The notes: generated by a model from the letters alone, not told the origin. DNA of 51,891 bases from Aeromicrobium sp. CnD17-E (GCF_024124745.1 NZ_JAMXRU010000013.1:1-51891); one strand, 5' to 3'; numbered from the stretch's first letter, positions 9,236 to 18,327 are shown. Numbers and translations: made by a program.

Positions 9236-10492
9236 TCAGCTCAGCAGCCTCAGCCGGACCGTCTCGGGCAGTTCGGCCAGCTCGGTGAGCACCTCCGACG
9301 GCACGGCGTCGGCGACGTCGGTGACCACGTAGCCCAGCGGGCCGCGCGTCGACAGCGACTGCGCCTCGATGTTGACGTCGTGCTCGCCCAGGAGACCGTT
9401 GATCCGCGCGAGCACGCCGGGAGCGTTCTCGTGCACGAGCGCCAGGCGGCAGCGCGTGTCGTCGGCCGGGAGGTTCATCTCCGGGAAGTTGACGCTCAGC
9501 GACGTGCTGCCGAACGCGGCGTAGGAGCGCAGCTTCGAGGCGACGAAGCGGCCGATGTCCTGCTGGGCCTCCTCCGTCGAGCCGCCGACGTGCGGCGTGA
9601 GGATCACGTTGGGGATGCCGCGCAGCTCGGACTCGAACGGGTCGCCCTGACGCTTCGGCTCCACCGGGAACACGTCGAGCGCGGCGCCGGCGATGTGCCC
9701 CGACTCCAGGTGAGCGCGCAGGGCGCTCGTGTCGACCGCGATGCCGCGGCTGAGGTTGAGGAACAGGGCGCGCGGCTTCATGAGGCGCATCTGCTCGTCG
9801 CCGAACAGGCCGGCGTTGCCCGGTCGGCCGTCGACGTGCAGCGTCACGACGTCGGCCTCGGCGAGCAGCTCCTCCAGCGTCGAGCAGCGCTTCGCGTTGC
9901 CGAGGGCGAGCTTGTCGTCGATGTCGAAGAAGATCACCTTGAAGCCGAGCGCCTCGGCCACGACCGACAGCTGGCTGCCGATGTTGCCGTAGCCGACGAT
10001 GCCGAGCGTGCGACCGCGCACCTCGTGGCTGCCGGCCGCCGACTTGTTCCAGACGCCGCGGTGCATGTCGGTCGACTTCTCGTGCAGACGCCGGGCCAGG
10101 GAGATGATCTCGGCGATCGCGAGCTCCACGACCGAACGCGTGTTGGAGTAGGGCGCGTTGAAGACGGCGATGCCCCGCTGCGTCGTGGCCTCGAGGTCGA
10201 TCTGGTTCGTGCCGATGCAGAACGCGCCGATGGCGATCAGGTCAGGGGCGGCGTCGAGCACCCGCGGCGTGATGTAGGTGGTGGAGCGGATGCCCAGCAG
10301 GTGCACGCCCTGGATGGCCTCGATCAGCTCGTCCTCGCCGAGCGCGCCGGCGTTGGTCTGCACGTCGTAGCCCTTGCCGCGCAGGAAGTCGCGGCCGTCG
10401 GCGTGGATGTTCTCGAGCAGCAGCACCTTCACGTCGGCGTCGTCGAGCGTCGTGGGCGTCTGGGTGGCGAGTGCGTTCACGGTCATCATCAT
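9236..10492 (-). CDS. serA: D-3-phosphoglycerate dehydrogenase
   Basis: 418 aa, the short E. coli-type form with a C-terminal ACT domain. It oxidises 3-phosphoglycerate, the first step of serine synthesis. Visible landmarks are GIRSTTYIT, NAD-binding GIVGYGNIGSQL, NLSRG, and the catalytic-histidine motif ILTPHVGGSTEEAQ; the ACT domain ends the protein with VHENAPGVLARINGLL, likely serine feedback binding. GGAGGAA precedes the first of three consecutive ATG codons. Many actinobacteria carry the long serA form, so the short form here is a family choice worth noting. Confidence 0.93.
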   Translation of the reverse strand: MMMTVNALATQTPTTLDDADVKVLLLENIHADGRDFLRGKGYDVQTNAGALGEDELIEAIQGVHLLGIRSTTYITPRVLDAAPDLIAIGAFCIGTNQIDLEATTQRGIAVFNAPYSNTRSVVELAIAEIISLARRLHEKSTDMHRGVWNKSAAGSHEVRGRTLGIVGYGNIGSQLSVVAEALGFKVIFFDIDDKLALGNAKRCSTLEELLAEADVVTLHVDGRPGNAGLFGDEQMRLMKPRALFLNLSRGIAVDTSALRAHLESGHIAGAALDVFPVEPKRQGDPFESELRGIPNVILTPHVGGSTEEAQQDIGRFVASKLRSYAAFGSTSLSVNFPEMNLPADDTRCRLALVHENAPGVLARINGLLGEHDVNIEAQSLSTRGPLGYVVTDVADAVPSEVLTELAELPETVRLRLLS

Positions 10493-10588
10493 GGGGGATT
10501 CCTCCGGTCAGCGTGGTGGGGGCTGACGCGGGGCCCAGGCGAACGGTCCCTTGTCGGGTGGTGCAGTCGATGCGGTGCCGGGCTCCCT

Positions 10589-10634
10589 GGTGGATGTCCA
10601 CCTCAACGCCAGTCGCGCCGACGACCCCAGACTA
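10589..10634 (-). promoter_or_regulatory. Possible serA promoter and leader palindrome
   Basis: On the minus strand TAGTCT (10634-10629) is a plausible -10, giving a leader of about 130 nt before serA. Within that leader lies the perfect inverted repeat GGTGGA-TG-TCCACC (10589-10602), which could be an operator. No known riboswitch was recognised in the leader. Confidence 0.35.
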
Positions 10635-10655
10635 CCGGGTCGTGGACGGCCCCGT

Positions 10656-10991
10656 TCAGACGACGACCACGGCGAGACGGTCGTCGACCGCGAACTCCTC
10701 GTTCACGATCCAGCTGATCTCGAGCGTCACACGGTCGAGGTCCTGGAGGTCGCGCTGCCACCAGCGGCGCCGCCTCCAGGGCAGGCCCAGGGCCGTGCGG
10801 TCGCTGAGCCGCAGGGCCCAGGGCGGCTCCAGCGCGTGTCCCAGGTACGACGTGATCAGGATGCTGCGGGTGCTCTCGTCCCACCGTCCCTCGGGCGGCG
10901 CCTGCATGCTCCACCGTGCTGGGTCGAGGAACCGCTCGGTCAGCGCGCGCCCGACGGCGTCGGCCTCGGCCGGGGACGGCGCGCGGCGCAC
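10656..10991 (-). CDS. Small conserved-looking protein of unknown function
   Basis: 111 aa if started at the GTG at 10991, two bases after the stop of the thioesterase gene. It begins RRAPSPAEADAVGRALTERF, has a basic WRRRRWWQRDLQ stretch, and ends with a beta-rich LAVVVV. No family is recognised and no membrane segment or signal is seen. The tight coupling to the thioesterase suggests one transcript and related use. The start is uncertain because no good RBS is present. Confidence 0.6.
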   Translation of the reverse strand: MRRAPSPAEADAVGRALTERFLDPARWSMQAPPEGRWDESTRSILITSYLGHALEPPWALRLSDRTALGLPWRRRRWWQRDLQDLDRVTLEISWIVNEEFAVDDRLAVVVV

Positions 10992-10993
10992 GG

Positions 10994-11422
10994 TCAGCCG
11001 GTCGTCGTCCCCGTGAAGGCGGCGAGCGCCTCCGGCGGGACGGGCTGGTCGAGGTTGGCCAGGCGCACCTGGCCCTGCGCGACGAGCCGGCCGTCGGCGC
11101 CGACGGAGTCGAGGTGCCACAGCTGCTGGGTGCGGCCGCGGTGGATCGGGGTCGCGGTCACGGTGATCGTGTCGCCCAGCTTCGCCTGCCGGATGAAGTC
11201 GGTCGAGTTGTTGGTGCCGACCACGACACCCTTCTCGCCGAGCCAGATCTGCGCGGCCACGCTGGCAGTCGACTCGTGGACGGCGCAGTAGATTCCGCCG
11301 TGCGGGATGCCGAAGGGCTGCAGGTGCTTCTCGGTGATCGTGAAGCGCACGACCACCTTGTCTGCCGTCAGCTCGACGTGCTCCACGCCGAGCACGCCGT
11401 CGAGTCCGGGGAGGTCGCTCAT
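10994..11422 (-). CDS. Hotdog-fold thioesterase (PaaI-like)
   Basis: 142 aa single hotdog domain of the acyl-CoA thioesterase type related to PaaI and MenI. The active-site region reads PFGIPHGGIYCAVHES, where the acidic residue after the His-Gly-Gly loop is the catalytic base in the family. It should hydrolyse a small acyl-CoA; the substrate is unknown. TAGGCT (11434-11429) lies six bases before the ATG, consistent with a leaderless mRNA. Confidence 0.86.
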   Translation of the reverse strand: MSDLPGLDGVLGVEHVELTADKVVVRFTITEKHLQPFGIPHGGIYCAVHESTASVAAQIWLGEKGVVVGTNNSTDFIRQAKLGDTITVTATPIHRGRTQQLWHLDSVGADGRLVAQGQVRLANLDQPVPPEALAAFTGTTTG

Positions 11423-11444
11423 GGGGCGAGCCTAGACCTCGGCA

Positions 11445-12296
11445 TCAGTCGAGGACCCAGACGGCGACCGCGTGGGCCACGGCCAGCCACCCGACCAGCA
11501 GCAGGGTCACCGCCAGCATCGCCCCGCCGACCACCGCGTCGCCGACGACGAAGACCCGCGCCGACACCCACAGCAGGACGAAGCAGCCCGCTGCGGCCCA
11601 GCCCGGGTGCACGCGCAACGCCGGGAGCAGCAGACGCCCGGGGTAGCGGTCCAGCACGCCCGCCTGGCGGGCCCGGGCGACGGTGGACCGGTCACCGAAG
11701 TCGTCGAGCGCGGCACGACGCAGGTGGCCGACTCCGGCCACGTCGCCGGACCGTGCCGTCAGCTCGCCGAGCATTGCTCGGGCCTGCGGGTCGGCAGGGT
11801 CGACCTCGAGTGCCTCCAGGACGTGACGCCGGGCGTCCTCGCGACGTCCGAACTCCAGGTGCCAGTGCGCACGCAGCCGGGCGACGCGCGCCGACCCCGG
11901 CTCGAGCGCGGCGAGCGCCTCGACCGCCCGCTGCGACTCCTCGCGGAGCCGGCGGGCGACGAGGTTGGCCGCGAGCTGCGCGCGCACGTCGACGTCCTCC
12001 GGGGCGTCGGCCACCGTCGAGGCGAGCACCTCGGCCGCCTCCTTCAGACGCCCGGAGCCGGTGAGCGCGTGCGCGAGCACGCGGCGCAGCTCGACCGAGC
12101 CGGGATCGTCCGCGAGACCCGACCGCGCGGCAGCCTCGGCGTCGGCCCAGCGCTCGAGCCCGGAGAGCGCCCACGCCCGCAGCAGTCGCACCTGCGGGTC
12201 GGTCGGGTCGGCACCGTCGAGGACCTCCAGGCAGCGGTCGGGACGGTCGGTCTGCAACCAGTGCCAGGCGAGGGCCAGGGTGCGCTCGTCGTCCAC
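11445..12296 (-). CDS. TPR protein with C-terminal membrane hairpin
   Basis: 283 aa. Residues 1-200 are degenerate TPR helices rich in Ala-Glu-Ala (for example AWALSGLERWADAEAAARSGL). The C-terminus has two hydrophobic helices, WAAAGCFVLLWVSARVFVV and AMLAVTLLLVGWLAVAHAV, so the TPR part is probably cytoplasmic and membrane-anchored. The GTG at 12296 is one base after the ATPase stop. It is a paralogue in layout of the TPR protein at 13533-14402, and both flank the AAA+ gene. It is the last gene of the four-gene operon. Confidence 0.75.
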   Translation of the reverse strand: MDDERTLALAWHWLQTDRPDRCLEVLDGADPTDPQVRLLRAWALSGLERWADAEAAARSGLADDPGSVELRRVLAHALTGSGRLKEAAEVLASTVADAPEDVDVRAQLAANLVARRLREESQRAVEALAALEPGSARVARLRAHWHLEFGRREDARRHVLEALEVDPADPQARAMLGELTARSGDVAGVGHLRRAALDDFGDRSTVARARQAGVLDRYPGRLLLPALRVHPGWAAAGCFVLLWVSARVFVVGDAVVGGAMLAVTLLLVGWLAVAHAVAVWVLD

Positions 12297-12297
12297 G

Positions 12298-13536
12298 TCA
12301 ACGACCCGTGAGCCGCCGCCGCACGGCACGCTGGCCGAGGTAGGACTCGACGTCCGCCCACTGACCACTCGCGTTGGAGAACTCGACGTAGTCACGCGCC
12401 CGCGCCAGCCAGTCCAGCGCCGACGGGGTGACCTGCGCCAACGCCGACGTCAGGTGCTGCTGGCCGACGGGGATCTCCTCGCCGGTGTCGAGCACCGTCT
12501 CGATCACCTCGTCCAGGGCACGCTCGACGGTGGCGCGCAGATCGGCACCGGTGAACAGCTCGCTGGCTCGCGCGAGCGCGCGCAGGTCCACGCCCGAGGT
12601 CTCGACACCCCGCAGCCTGACGTCGAGGATCGCCTCGCGCGCCGCCTCGTCGGGCGGCGGCACGAAGACGCGACGGTCGAAGCGGCCGGGCCGCAGCAGC
12701 GCGCTGTCCACGTCCCAGGGGGCGTTGCTCGCCGCCAGCACGAGCAGACCCTCGGTCGAGCGTCCGACGCCGTCGAGCTCCTGCAGGAGGGCGTTGGTGA
12801 GCCGGCGGCCCATCTCACCCTGCGCCCGCTGACGCGCGTAGCCGATGGCGTCGATCTCGTCGATGAACACGACCGCCGGCCGCAGGTCGCGCGCCTGGGA
12901 GAAGATCTCGGAGACGTTCAGCTCGGCCTGGCCCTGGAAGGGCGAGACGACGTCGTCGATGCCGACCGAGAAGAACGGCAGGCCGCACTCCCCGGCGATC
13001 GCCCGGGCGAGCAGAGTCTTCCCGCACCCCGGAGGCCCGTAGAGGAGCACACCGCCGCCGGCGCTGCGGTTGTACTTCGCGTACAGCTCGGGCCGGACGA
13101 ACGGCAGGATGATCATCCGGTGCAGCAGCTTCTTCACGTCGTCCATGCCACCGACCTCGGCGAAGGTCAGGTTGACGTCCTCGGCCAGGCTCGGCGCCGT
13201 GTCGGGACCGGCGTCCAGCGCGACGCCCCGCCGCGCGATCGCCTGCTGCAACGAGGCCTCCAGCTCGGCCAGGCCCTCGACCAGTCCACCCCCGCGTGCC
13301 ACCTCCAGCGCGCCACGGGCCACGTCGAGCCGGTCGACGTCGAGGGCGCGCCGGGTGAGCACGAGGGCGTCCTCGGGTCCGAGGTCGCCGGCGGCCATGA
13401 GGCCGGCCTGCAGCGTGACCGCCTCGTCGATCCGACCGGCGTCGACGAGCAGGTCGGCGAGGAGCCCCACCAGCGCGACGTTGGTCGGGTCGGCGGCGAC
13501 GGCGGCCTGCAGCGCGTCGATCCTCGGATCGGTCAT
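12298..13536 (-). CDS. AAA+ ATPase with N-terminal TPR-like region (SpoVK/VCP-like)
   Basis: 412 aa. Residues 1-110 are TPR-like helices; residues 125-380 form one classic-clade AAA+ domain with Walker A GPPGCGKT near 172, Walker B VVFIDEID near 226, sensor-1 AASN, arginine-finger region RPGRFDRRVF, and the sensor-2 segment TGADLRATV. Such ATPases form hexamers that remodel proteins. There is no protease domain or second AAA ring. AGGAGGA lies close before the ATG, which overlaps the stop of the upstream TPR gene (ATGA). The neighbours suggest that it acts on or with the two TPR-membrane proteins. Confidence 0.85.
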   Translation of the reverse strand: MTDPRIDALQAAVAADPTNVALVGLLADLLVDAGRIDEAVTLQAGLMAAGDLGPEDALVLTRRALDVDRLDVARGALEVARGGGLVEGLAELEASLQQAIARRGVALDAGPDTAPSLAEDVNLTFAEVGGMDDVKKLLHRMIILPFVRPELYAKYNRSAGGGVLLYGPPGCGKTLLARAIAGECGLPFFSVGIDDVVSPFQGQAELNVSEIFSQARDLRPAVVFIDEIDAIGYARQRAQGEMGRRLTNALLQELDGVGRSTEGLLVLAASNAPWDVDSALLRPGRFDRRVFVPPPDEAAREAILDVRLRGVETSGVDLRALARASELFTGADLRATVERALDEVIETVLDTGEEIPVGQQHLTSALAQVTPSALDWLARARDYVEFSNASGQWADVESYLGQRAVRRRLTGR

Positions 13537-14402
13537 CGGTTCCTCCTGCTGGCGGCACGACTGACGAGCACGGCGACCCAGAACCATGCGACGAAGACCA
13601 GGAAGGCCGCGAGGAGCACCGCGCCGGCCGCCTGGGTGGGACGGTAGCCGAGGAGGAGAGCCGCGGCGAGGACGACACCGAGCTGGGCCGGCACGACCGC
13701 CGCGTCGGGGAGACGTCGGACGAGCCGCAGCGGCCAGGCGAACCAGCGCGCCTCGCGGCCGACCTCCCGCGCTCCGCTCGCGAGCTCGCGGTCGTCCAGG
13801 TTGCTGAGCGCGGCACTGCGCAGACGGGGTGCCGCCTGCCTGCTGAGACCCCGCTCGTGCTCCAGCGCGCCCAGCAGCCACAAGGCATCCGCACGTGTGG
13901 GGTCCTGGGCGAGCACCTGGCGGACCACCTCGACGGCGTCCGCGTCGCGCCGCCGGGCCATCAGCAGGCGGGCCCTGGCCATCTCGACGTCGGGCGAGCC
14001 CGGTGCCTCCGCGGCGGCTCGCGTGAGCACCCGCTCGGCCTCGTCGGGATGTCCGTGGCGCAGCAGCAGCGACGCGTAGCCGGTCAGCAGGACGACGTGG
14101 CGAGGCTGCGCCTCGAGGCACGAGAGGAGGAGCCGTTCTGCCTGCGCGACGTCGCCCAGCTGCTCGACGGCGACGGCGCGCTGGAAGCGCAGCTCGAGGT
14201 CGTCGGGGGCGAGGGCCAGACCACGCGCCGTGACGTCGACGCACTCCTGCCACCGCTCGAGCTGACGTAGCGCCATCGCCTGCAGGGCGAACCCGTGCGG
14301 GTCGGGCTCCGCACCCGCCCGCGCGAGCTCCTCGAGGCACCGCTCGGGGCGCCCGACCTCGAGCCAGTGCTCGGCGCGCGCCAGCGCGGACTCGCTCGTC
14401 AC
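13533..14402 (-). CDS. TPR protein with C-terminal membrane hairpin
   Basis: 289 aa. Several TPR-like repeats span residues 1-200 (for example LARAEHWLEVGRPERCLEEL and ALWLLGALEHERGLSRQAAP), followed by two transmembrane helices near 225-245 and 250-275 (QLGVVLAAALLLGYRP and AGAVLLAAFLVFVAWFWVAV). The basic tail is SRAASRRNR. The GTG start overlaps the stop of the preceding membrane gene (GTGA), and its own stop overlaps the ATPase start, so the operon is translationally coupled. No family name is recognised. Confidence 0.75.
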   Translation of the reverse strand: MTSESALARAEHWLEVGRPERCLEELARAGAEPDPHGFALQAMALRQLERWQECVDVTARGLALAPDDLELRFQRAVAVEQLGDVAQAERLLLSCLEAQPRHVVLLTGYASLLLRHGHPDEAERVLTRAAAEAPGSPDVEMARARLLMARRRDADAVEVVRQVLAQDPTRADALWLLGALEHERGLSRQAAPRLRSAALSNLDDRELASGAREVGREARWFAWPLRLVRRLPDAAVVPAQLGVVLAAALLLGYRPTQAAGAVLLAAFLVFVAWFWVAVLVSRAASRRNR

Positions 14403-14845
14403 AGCGTGTCCCGGATGCCCGGGACGGAGAGACCGATCACCACCGTCGCCAGGAGGCCGGCGATCGTCGCCGCGACGCCGACTCCCCAGAACGACGCCAC
14501 GTCGTCGCCGCGCGCCTGCCAGGCGCGGAAGGGTCGCAGCAGGAGCGGCAGCTGGCCGGCGAAGGCGGCCAGCCCGCCCGCGCGGAACGACACGGCGTTG
14601 CTGAGCGTCGTCCCGAGCGCGAGCGCGACACCGATCGCCACCCCGACGACCCCGATCCCGACGATGGCGGCCTGGACGGCAGGCGACACCCGCAGCCGGC
14701 GCGCGATCGCCAGCATGCCGAGCGTCGTGCCGACGCTGCCGCCGATGATGGCGGGGAACACCCCGGAGAACACGTTGTAGGACGGTTCGACCGGCTGGTG
14801 GTCCTGCAGGACTGGGCGGAACGGACCGTCGACGGCGTCGGGCAT
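14399..14845 (-). CDS. Four-helix membrane protein of unknown function
   Basis: 148 aa from the ATG at 14845 (a GTG at 14851 would add two residues). It has about four hydrophobic helices: VFPAIIGGSVGTTLGMLAIA, AAIVGIGVVGVAIGVALALG, a weaker glycine-rich segment near residue 95, and GVGVAATIAGLLATVVIGLS. No family is recognised. It is the first gene of the TPR-AAA operon and overlaps the next gene by four bases. It runs divergently from the copper block, with about 95 bp between them. Confidence 0.7.
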   Translation of the reverse strand: MPDAVDGPFRPVLQDHQPVEPSYNVFSGVFPAIIGGSVGTTLGMLAIARRLRVSPAVQAAIVGIGVVGVAIGVALALGTTLSNAVSFRAGGLAAFAGQLPLLLRPFRAWQARGDDVASFWGVGVAATIAGLLATVVIGLSVPGIRDTL

Positions 14846-14905
14846 GCGCACATTCCACCACGCCGGTCGCTCGGGTCCGGGACGTTTCCCTCAAACGGCT
14901 ACGAC

Positions 14906-14934
14906 TTGAAACCCGTACCCCCTAGGGGTATACA
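14906..14934 (+). promoter_or_regulatory. Copper-responsive promoter with CsoR-type operator in the spacer
   Basis: A near-consensus -35 TTGAAA (14906-14911) and -10 TATACA (14929-14934) are separated by 17 bp. The spacer holds the perfect palindrome CCCCTAGGGG (14919-14928) inside a wider TACC...GGTA dyad, as in known CsoR operators. Transcription would begin at or next to the ATG at 14941. CsoR is encoded two genes downstream position-wise, so autoregulation by copper is likely. Confidence 0.7.
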
Positions 14935-14940
14935 GAAGAC

Positions 14941-15486
14941 ATGAACCGACGCCTCCTCGCCATCGTCTTGGCCGTCTCGGCCCTTCTGCTGGCCGGCTGC
15001 GGCTCGCCCAACACCAGCGACGAGGGCCACGACGGCGCCGACGTCACCTTCGCGCAGCAGATGATCCCGCACCACGAGCAGGCCGTGGAGATGAGCGACC
15101 TCGCGCTCGACCCCGCCCGCGGAGCCTCCGCCGACGTCACCGACCTCGCCACCCGTATCCGCGCCGCCCAGAAGCCGGAGATCGAGGAGCTGACCGGCTT
15201 CCTCGAGGGCTGGGGCGAGGACGTGCCCAGCGGGCACGGCGAGCACGCAGGCCACTCGATGACCGGGATGATGAGCGAGGACCAGATGGATCGGCTCGCC
15301 GACTCCGACGGCGCGACCTTCGACCGGCTCTGGCTCGAGATGATGGTCGAGCACCACGAGGGCGCCGTCGAGATGGCCCGGACCGAGATCGCCGACGGCC
15401 AGGACTCCCGCGCGAAGGCGCTCGCGCGCGCCATCATCGACGCGCAGACCGCCGAGATCACCCAGATGAAGGGGCTCCTCGGATGA
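14941..15486 (+). CDS. DUF305 lipoprotein
   Basis: 181 aa. It has a signal peptide with lipobox LLLAGC, so Cys20 is probably lipidated and the protein exported. The mature part contains two DUF305 ferritin-like helical pairs, each with a metal-type cluster: FAQQMIPHHEQAVEMSDLA and EMMVEHHEGAVEMARTEI. The family is found with copper resistance genes and probably binds metal. It is the first gene after the copper promoter and overlaps csoR by ATGA. Confidence 0.87.
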   Translation: MNRRLLAIVLAVSALLLAGCGSPNTSDEGHDGADVTFAQQMIPHHEQAVEMSDLALDPARGASADVTDLATRIRAAQKPEIEELTGFLEGWGEDVPSGHGEHAGHSMTGMMSEDQMDRLADSDGATFDRLWLEMMVEHHEGAVEMARTEIADGQDSRAKALARAIIDAQTAEITQMKGLLG

Positions 15487-15791
15487 GCGCCACGCCCGAG
15501 CACCCCGAGGCGCCGGGCTACTCCGACGACAAGAAGGCGGTCCTCGCGCGACTGCGCCGCATCGAGGGCCAGGTCCGCGGCCTCACCCGGATGGTCGAGG
15601 ACGACACCTACTGCATCGACGTGCTCACCCAGGTGAGCGCGACCACCAAGGCGCTCGAGGCGGTGGCGCTCAAGCTGCTCGACGAGCACCTCGCCCACTG
15701 CGTCGTCAACGCGGCGCGCGCGGGCGGGCCGGAGGCCGACGCGAAGGTCAAGGAGGCCTCCGACGCCATCGCCCGACTCGTCCGCTCCTGA
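15483..15791 (+). CDS. csoR: Copper-sensing transcriptional repressor
   Basis: 102 aa, all-helical CsoR/RcnR family. The Cu(I) ligand set Cys-His-Cys is visible as Cys44 (YCIDVL), His69 and Cys73 (EHLAHC), the copper rather than nickel pattern. It binds operator DNA without copper and releases it when Cu(I) is bound. The likely target is the palindrome at 14919-14928 controlling this operon. The N-terminal arm begins SATPEHPEAPGYSDDKKAVL. Confidence 0.9.
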   Translation: MSATPEHPEAPGYSDDKKAVLARLRRIEGQVRGLTRMVEDDTYCIDVLTQVSATTKALEAVALKLLDEHLAHCVVNAARAGGPEADAKVKEASDAIARLVRS

Positions 15792-15834
15792 ATTGACCCG
15801 AACCCACCCGACCCCGTCCCGAGAGGGGACCAGC

Positions 15835-16038
15835 ATGACCACCACCTACGACGTCACCGGCATGACCTGCGCCCACTGCGTCGCCGCCGTCACCGAGGAG
15901 CTCACGGCCCTCGACGGCGTCACCGACGTCAGCGTCGACCTCGTCGCCGGCGGCACCTCCCACGTCACCGTCACCGGCGACCCCTCGTCCGACGCGGTCC
16001 GCGAGGCCGTCGCCGAGGCGGGGTACGCCCTGGCCTGA
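15835..16038 (+). CDS. copZ: Heavy-metal-associated copper chaperone
   Basis: 67 aa, a single HMA domain with the Cu(I) motif GMTCAHC at residues 8-14 and a normal beta-alpha-beta-beta-alpha-beta length. It carries Cu(I) to the CopA pump in the cytoplasm. The ATG at 15835 follows GAGAGGGG; an upstream in-frame ATG would add an unstructured stretch not found in the family. The next gene is copA, 10 bp away. Confidence 0.87.
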   Translation: MTTTYDVTGMTCAHCVAAVTEELTALDGVTDVSVDLVAGGTSHVTVTGDPSSDAVREAVAEAGYALA

Positions 16039-16048
16039 GGAGGCCACC

Positions 16049-18265
16049 GTGAGCACCCACGACACCGACCACGACACCGACCAGGTCATCGGCCAGGAGA
16101 CCGTCCGGCTCGACGTGCACGGCATGAGCTGCACCGCCTGCGCAGCACGCATCGAGAAGCGGCTCAACCGGCTCGACGGCGTGGAGGCGAGCGTCAACTA
16201 CGCCACCGAGAAGGCGACCGTGCGCGTGCCCGAGGGCACCGACCACCAGGTGCTGCTCGACACCGTCGCCGCCACCGGCTACTCCGCGACGCTGCCGCAC
16301 CAGCACCACGGCGGTGGTCACGACCACACGGGCGGTCCTCACGGTGACGGTCTCCACGGGGCGGCGTCCATGCGTCGACGCGCGCTCGTCTCCGGCGTGC
16401 TCAGCCTCCCGGTCCTCGTCCTGTCGATGGTGCCGGCGACCCAGCTCCCCGGCTGGCAGTGGCTGGCCCTCGCCCTGGCAACCCCCGTCGTCACCTGGGG
16501 CGCCTGGCCGTTCCACCGCGCCGCCGCCACGAACCTGCGCCACCGCGCCGCCACGATGGACACCCTCGTCTCGGTCGGCGTCGGCGCGGCGTACCTCTGG
16601 TCGCTGTGGGCCCTCCTCCTGGGCGGCGCCGGCGAGATCGGCATGCGCATGCAGTGGTCGTTCACCGGCGGTGGGGCACACGAGATCTACCTCGAGGTCG
16701 CGACCGTCGTGACCACGTTCGTGCTGCTCGGCCACTACCTCGAGGCCAACGCGAAGCGTCAGTCGAGCGCCGCGCTCCGAGCGCTGCTCGACCTCGGCGC
16801 CAAGGACGTCGCCGTGCTGCGCGACGGGCGGGAGACGCGCGTGCCGGTCGACGACGTGCGCGTCGGCGACCACTTCGTCGTCCGGCCGGGCGAGACGATC
16901 GCCACCGACGGCGAGGTCGTCGAGGGGGCCTCGGCCGTCGACGAGTCGATGCTGACGGGCGAGTCCGTGCCCGTGGAGGTCGACGAGGGTCGCGCGGTCA
17001 CCGGCGCGACCGTGAACGTGGGCGGACGGCTCGTCGTCCGCGCGACGGCCGTGGGCGCCGACACCCGGCTCGCGCAGATGGCGCGGCTGGTCGAGGAGGC
17101 CCAGGAGGGCAAGGCGGAGGTGCAGCGGCTCGCCGACCGCGTCGCCGCCTGGTTCGTGCCCGCCGTGATCGCCCTGGCCGTGGTCACGTTCCTCGGCTGG
17201 GCCCTGCTCGGGGGCACCGTGACGCAGGCGTTCGTCGCGTCCGTGGCCGTGCTCATCATCGCCTGCCCCTGCGCACTCGGGCTCGCGACGCCGACCGCCC
17301 TCATGGTCGGCACCGGCCGCGGTGCGCAGCTCGGCGTCCTCATCAAGGGTCCCCAGGTGCTGGAGTCGACCCGCCGCGTCGACACCGTCGTCCTCGACAA
17401 GACCGGCACCGTCACCACGGGCGAGATGCGCGTCGTCGACGTGCGTCCCGCGCCCGGCGTCGAGGTCGGACGCCTGCGTGCCCTCGCGGCCGGCGTCGAG
17501 CACGCGTCGGAGCACCCGGTGGCCCGCGCCGTCGCCGCCCTCGTCGACCAGCCGCTCCCCGTGCACGACTTCGTCAACCACCCCGGCCGGGGTGTGAGCG
17601 GCGTCGTCGACGGCAGCCGCGTGCGCGCCGGCCGCGCGTCGTGGCTCGGGCACGACGTCGAGCCCACCGACGTCGTCGGCACGACGATCGTGGTGGAGGC
17701 CGACGGCAGGCTCGTCGGCACCGTGACGGTGGCAGACACGGTCCGGCCGTCGTCGCGGCAGGCGGTCGCGGACCTGCGCGACCTCGGGCTCGAGCCGGTG
17801 CTGCTGACCGGCGACGCGCGCCGCGTCGCCGACGCCGTGGCCGCCGAGGTCGGGATCGAGCACGTCGAGGCCGAGGTGACGCCCGACGACAAGCTGCGCG
17901 CGGTCCAGCGGCTGCAGGCCGAGGGTCGCGTGGTGGCCATGGTCGGCGACGGCGTGAACGACGCCGCGGCCCTCGCCGCCGCCGACCTGGGCATCGCCAT
18001 GGGCACCGGCACCGACGTCGCGATCGCCGCGTCGGACCTGACGCTCGTCTCCGGCGACCTCTCGGCGGCCGTCGTCGCGGTGCGGCTGTCGCGGGCCACG
18101 CTGCGCACCATCCGGACCAACCTCGTGTGGGCCTTCGGCTACAACGTGGCCGCCCTGCCCCTCGCCGTCGCCGGCCTCCTGAACCCCATGATCGCCGGCG
18201 TCGCGATGGCGGCCAGCAGCGTGCTCGTGGTGACCAACAGCCTGCGCCTGCGCCGCTTCGACTGA
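16049..18265 (+). CDS. copA: Copper-exporting P1B-type ATPase
   Basis: 738 aa. The N-terminus has one HMA domain ([15 protein letters not shown], from about residue 25), then a His-rich linker ([13 protein letters not shown]). Eight transmembrane helices follow, with the CPC translocation motif in ACPCALG, TGES in the actuator domain, DKTGT phosphorylation site, EHPVA, and [10 protein letters not shown]. It pumps Cu(I) out of the cytoplasm. GGAGG precedes the GTG start. Length and motifs are complete. Confidence 0.95.
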   Translation: MSTHDTDHDTDQVIGQETVRLDVHGMSCTACAARIEKRLNRLDGVEASVNYATEKATVRVPEGTDHQVLLDTVAATGYSATLPHQHHGGGHDHTGGPHGDGLHGAASMRRRALVSGVLSLPVLVLSMVPATQLPGWQWLALALATPVVTWGAWPFHRAAATNLRHRAATMDTLVSVGVGAAYLWSLWALLLGGAGEIGMRMQWSFTGGGAHEIYLEVATVVTTFVLLGHYLEANAKRQSSAALRALLDLGAKDVAVLRDGRETRVPVDDVRVGDHFVVRPGETIATDGEVVEGASAVDESMLTGESVPVEVDEGRAVTGATVNVGGRLVVRATAVGADTRLAQMARLVEEAQEGKAEVQRLADRVAAWFVPAVIALAVVTFLGWALLGGTVTQAFVASVAVLIIACPCALGLATPTALMVGTGRGAQLGVLIKGPQVLESTRRVDTVVLDKTGTVTTGEMRVVDVRPAPGVEVGRLRALAAGVEHASEHPVARAVAALVDQPLPVHDFVNHPGRGVSGVVDGSRVRAGRASWLGHDVEPTDVVGTTIVVEADGRLVGTVTVADTVRPSSRQAVADLRDLGLEPVLLTGDARRVADAVAAEVGIEHVEAEVTPDDKLRAVQRLQAEGRVVAMVGDGVNDAAALAAADLGIAMGTGTDVAIAASDLTLVSGDLSAAVVAVRLSRATLRTIRTNLVWAFGYNVAALPLAVAGLLNPMIAGVAMAASSVLVVTNSLRLRRFD

Positions 18266-18299
18266 CGTCGAGGTTAGCCGGGCCACGACCCTCGCTCGT

Positions 18300-18321
18300 C
18301 TACGACGACGCGTAGTACCGT
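18300..18321 (+). promoter_or_regulatory. Promoter with inverted repeat before the small membrane gene
   Basis: CTACG-N6-CGTAG (18300-18315) abuts TACCGT (18316-18321), which acts as a -10 six bases before the GTG at 18328. The dyad could be an operator; the binding protein is unknown and the sequence differs from the CsoR site. Confidence 0.45.
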
Positions 18322-18327
18322 GTGCCG

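Noticed and set aside
10493-10655. Riboswitch or leader peptide before serA
   Set aside because: The 130-nt leader has a palindrome, but I could not match it to a known riboswitch, and the out-of-frame GTG ORF that runs into serA has no coding support.
15792-15834. Second CsoR operator before copZ
   Set aside because: GTCCCGAGAGGGGAC is an imperfect dyad lacking the TACC/GGTA arms and overlaps the RBS; it is more likely just the ribosome-binding region.
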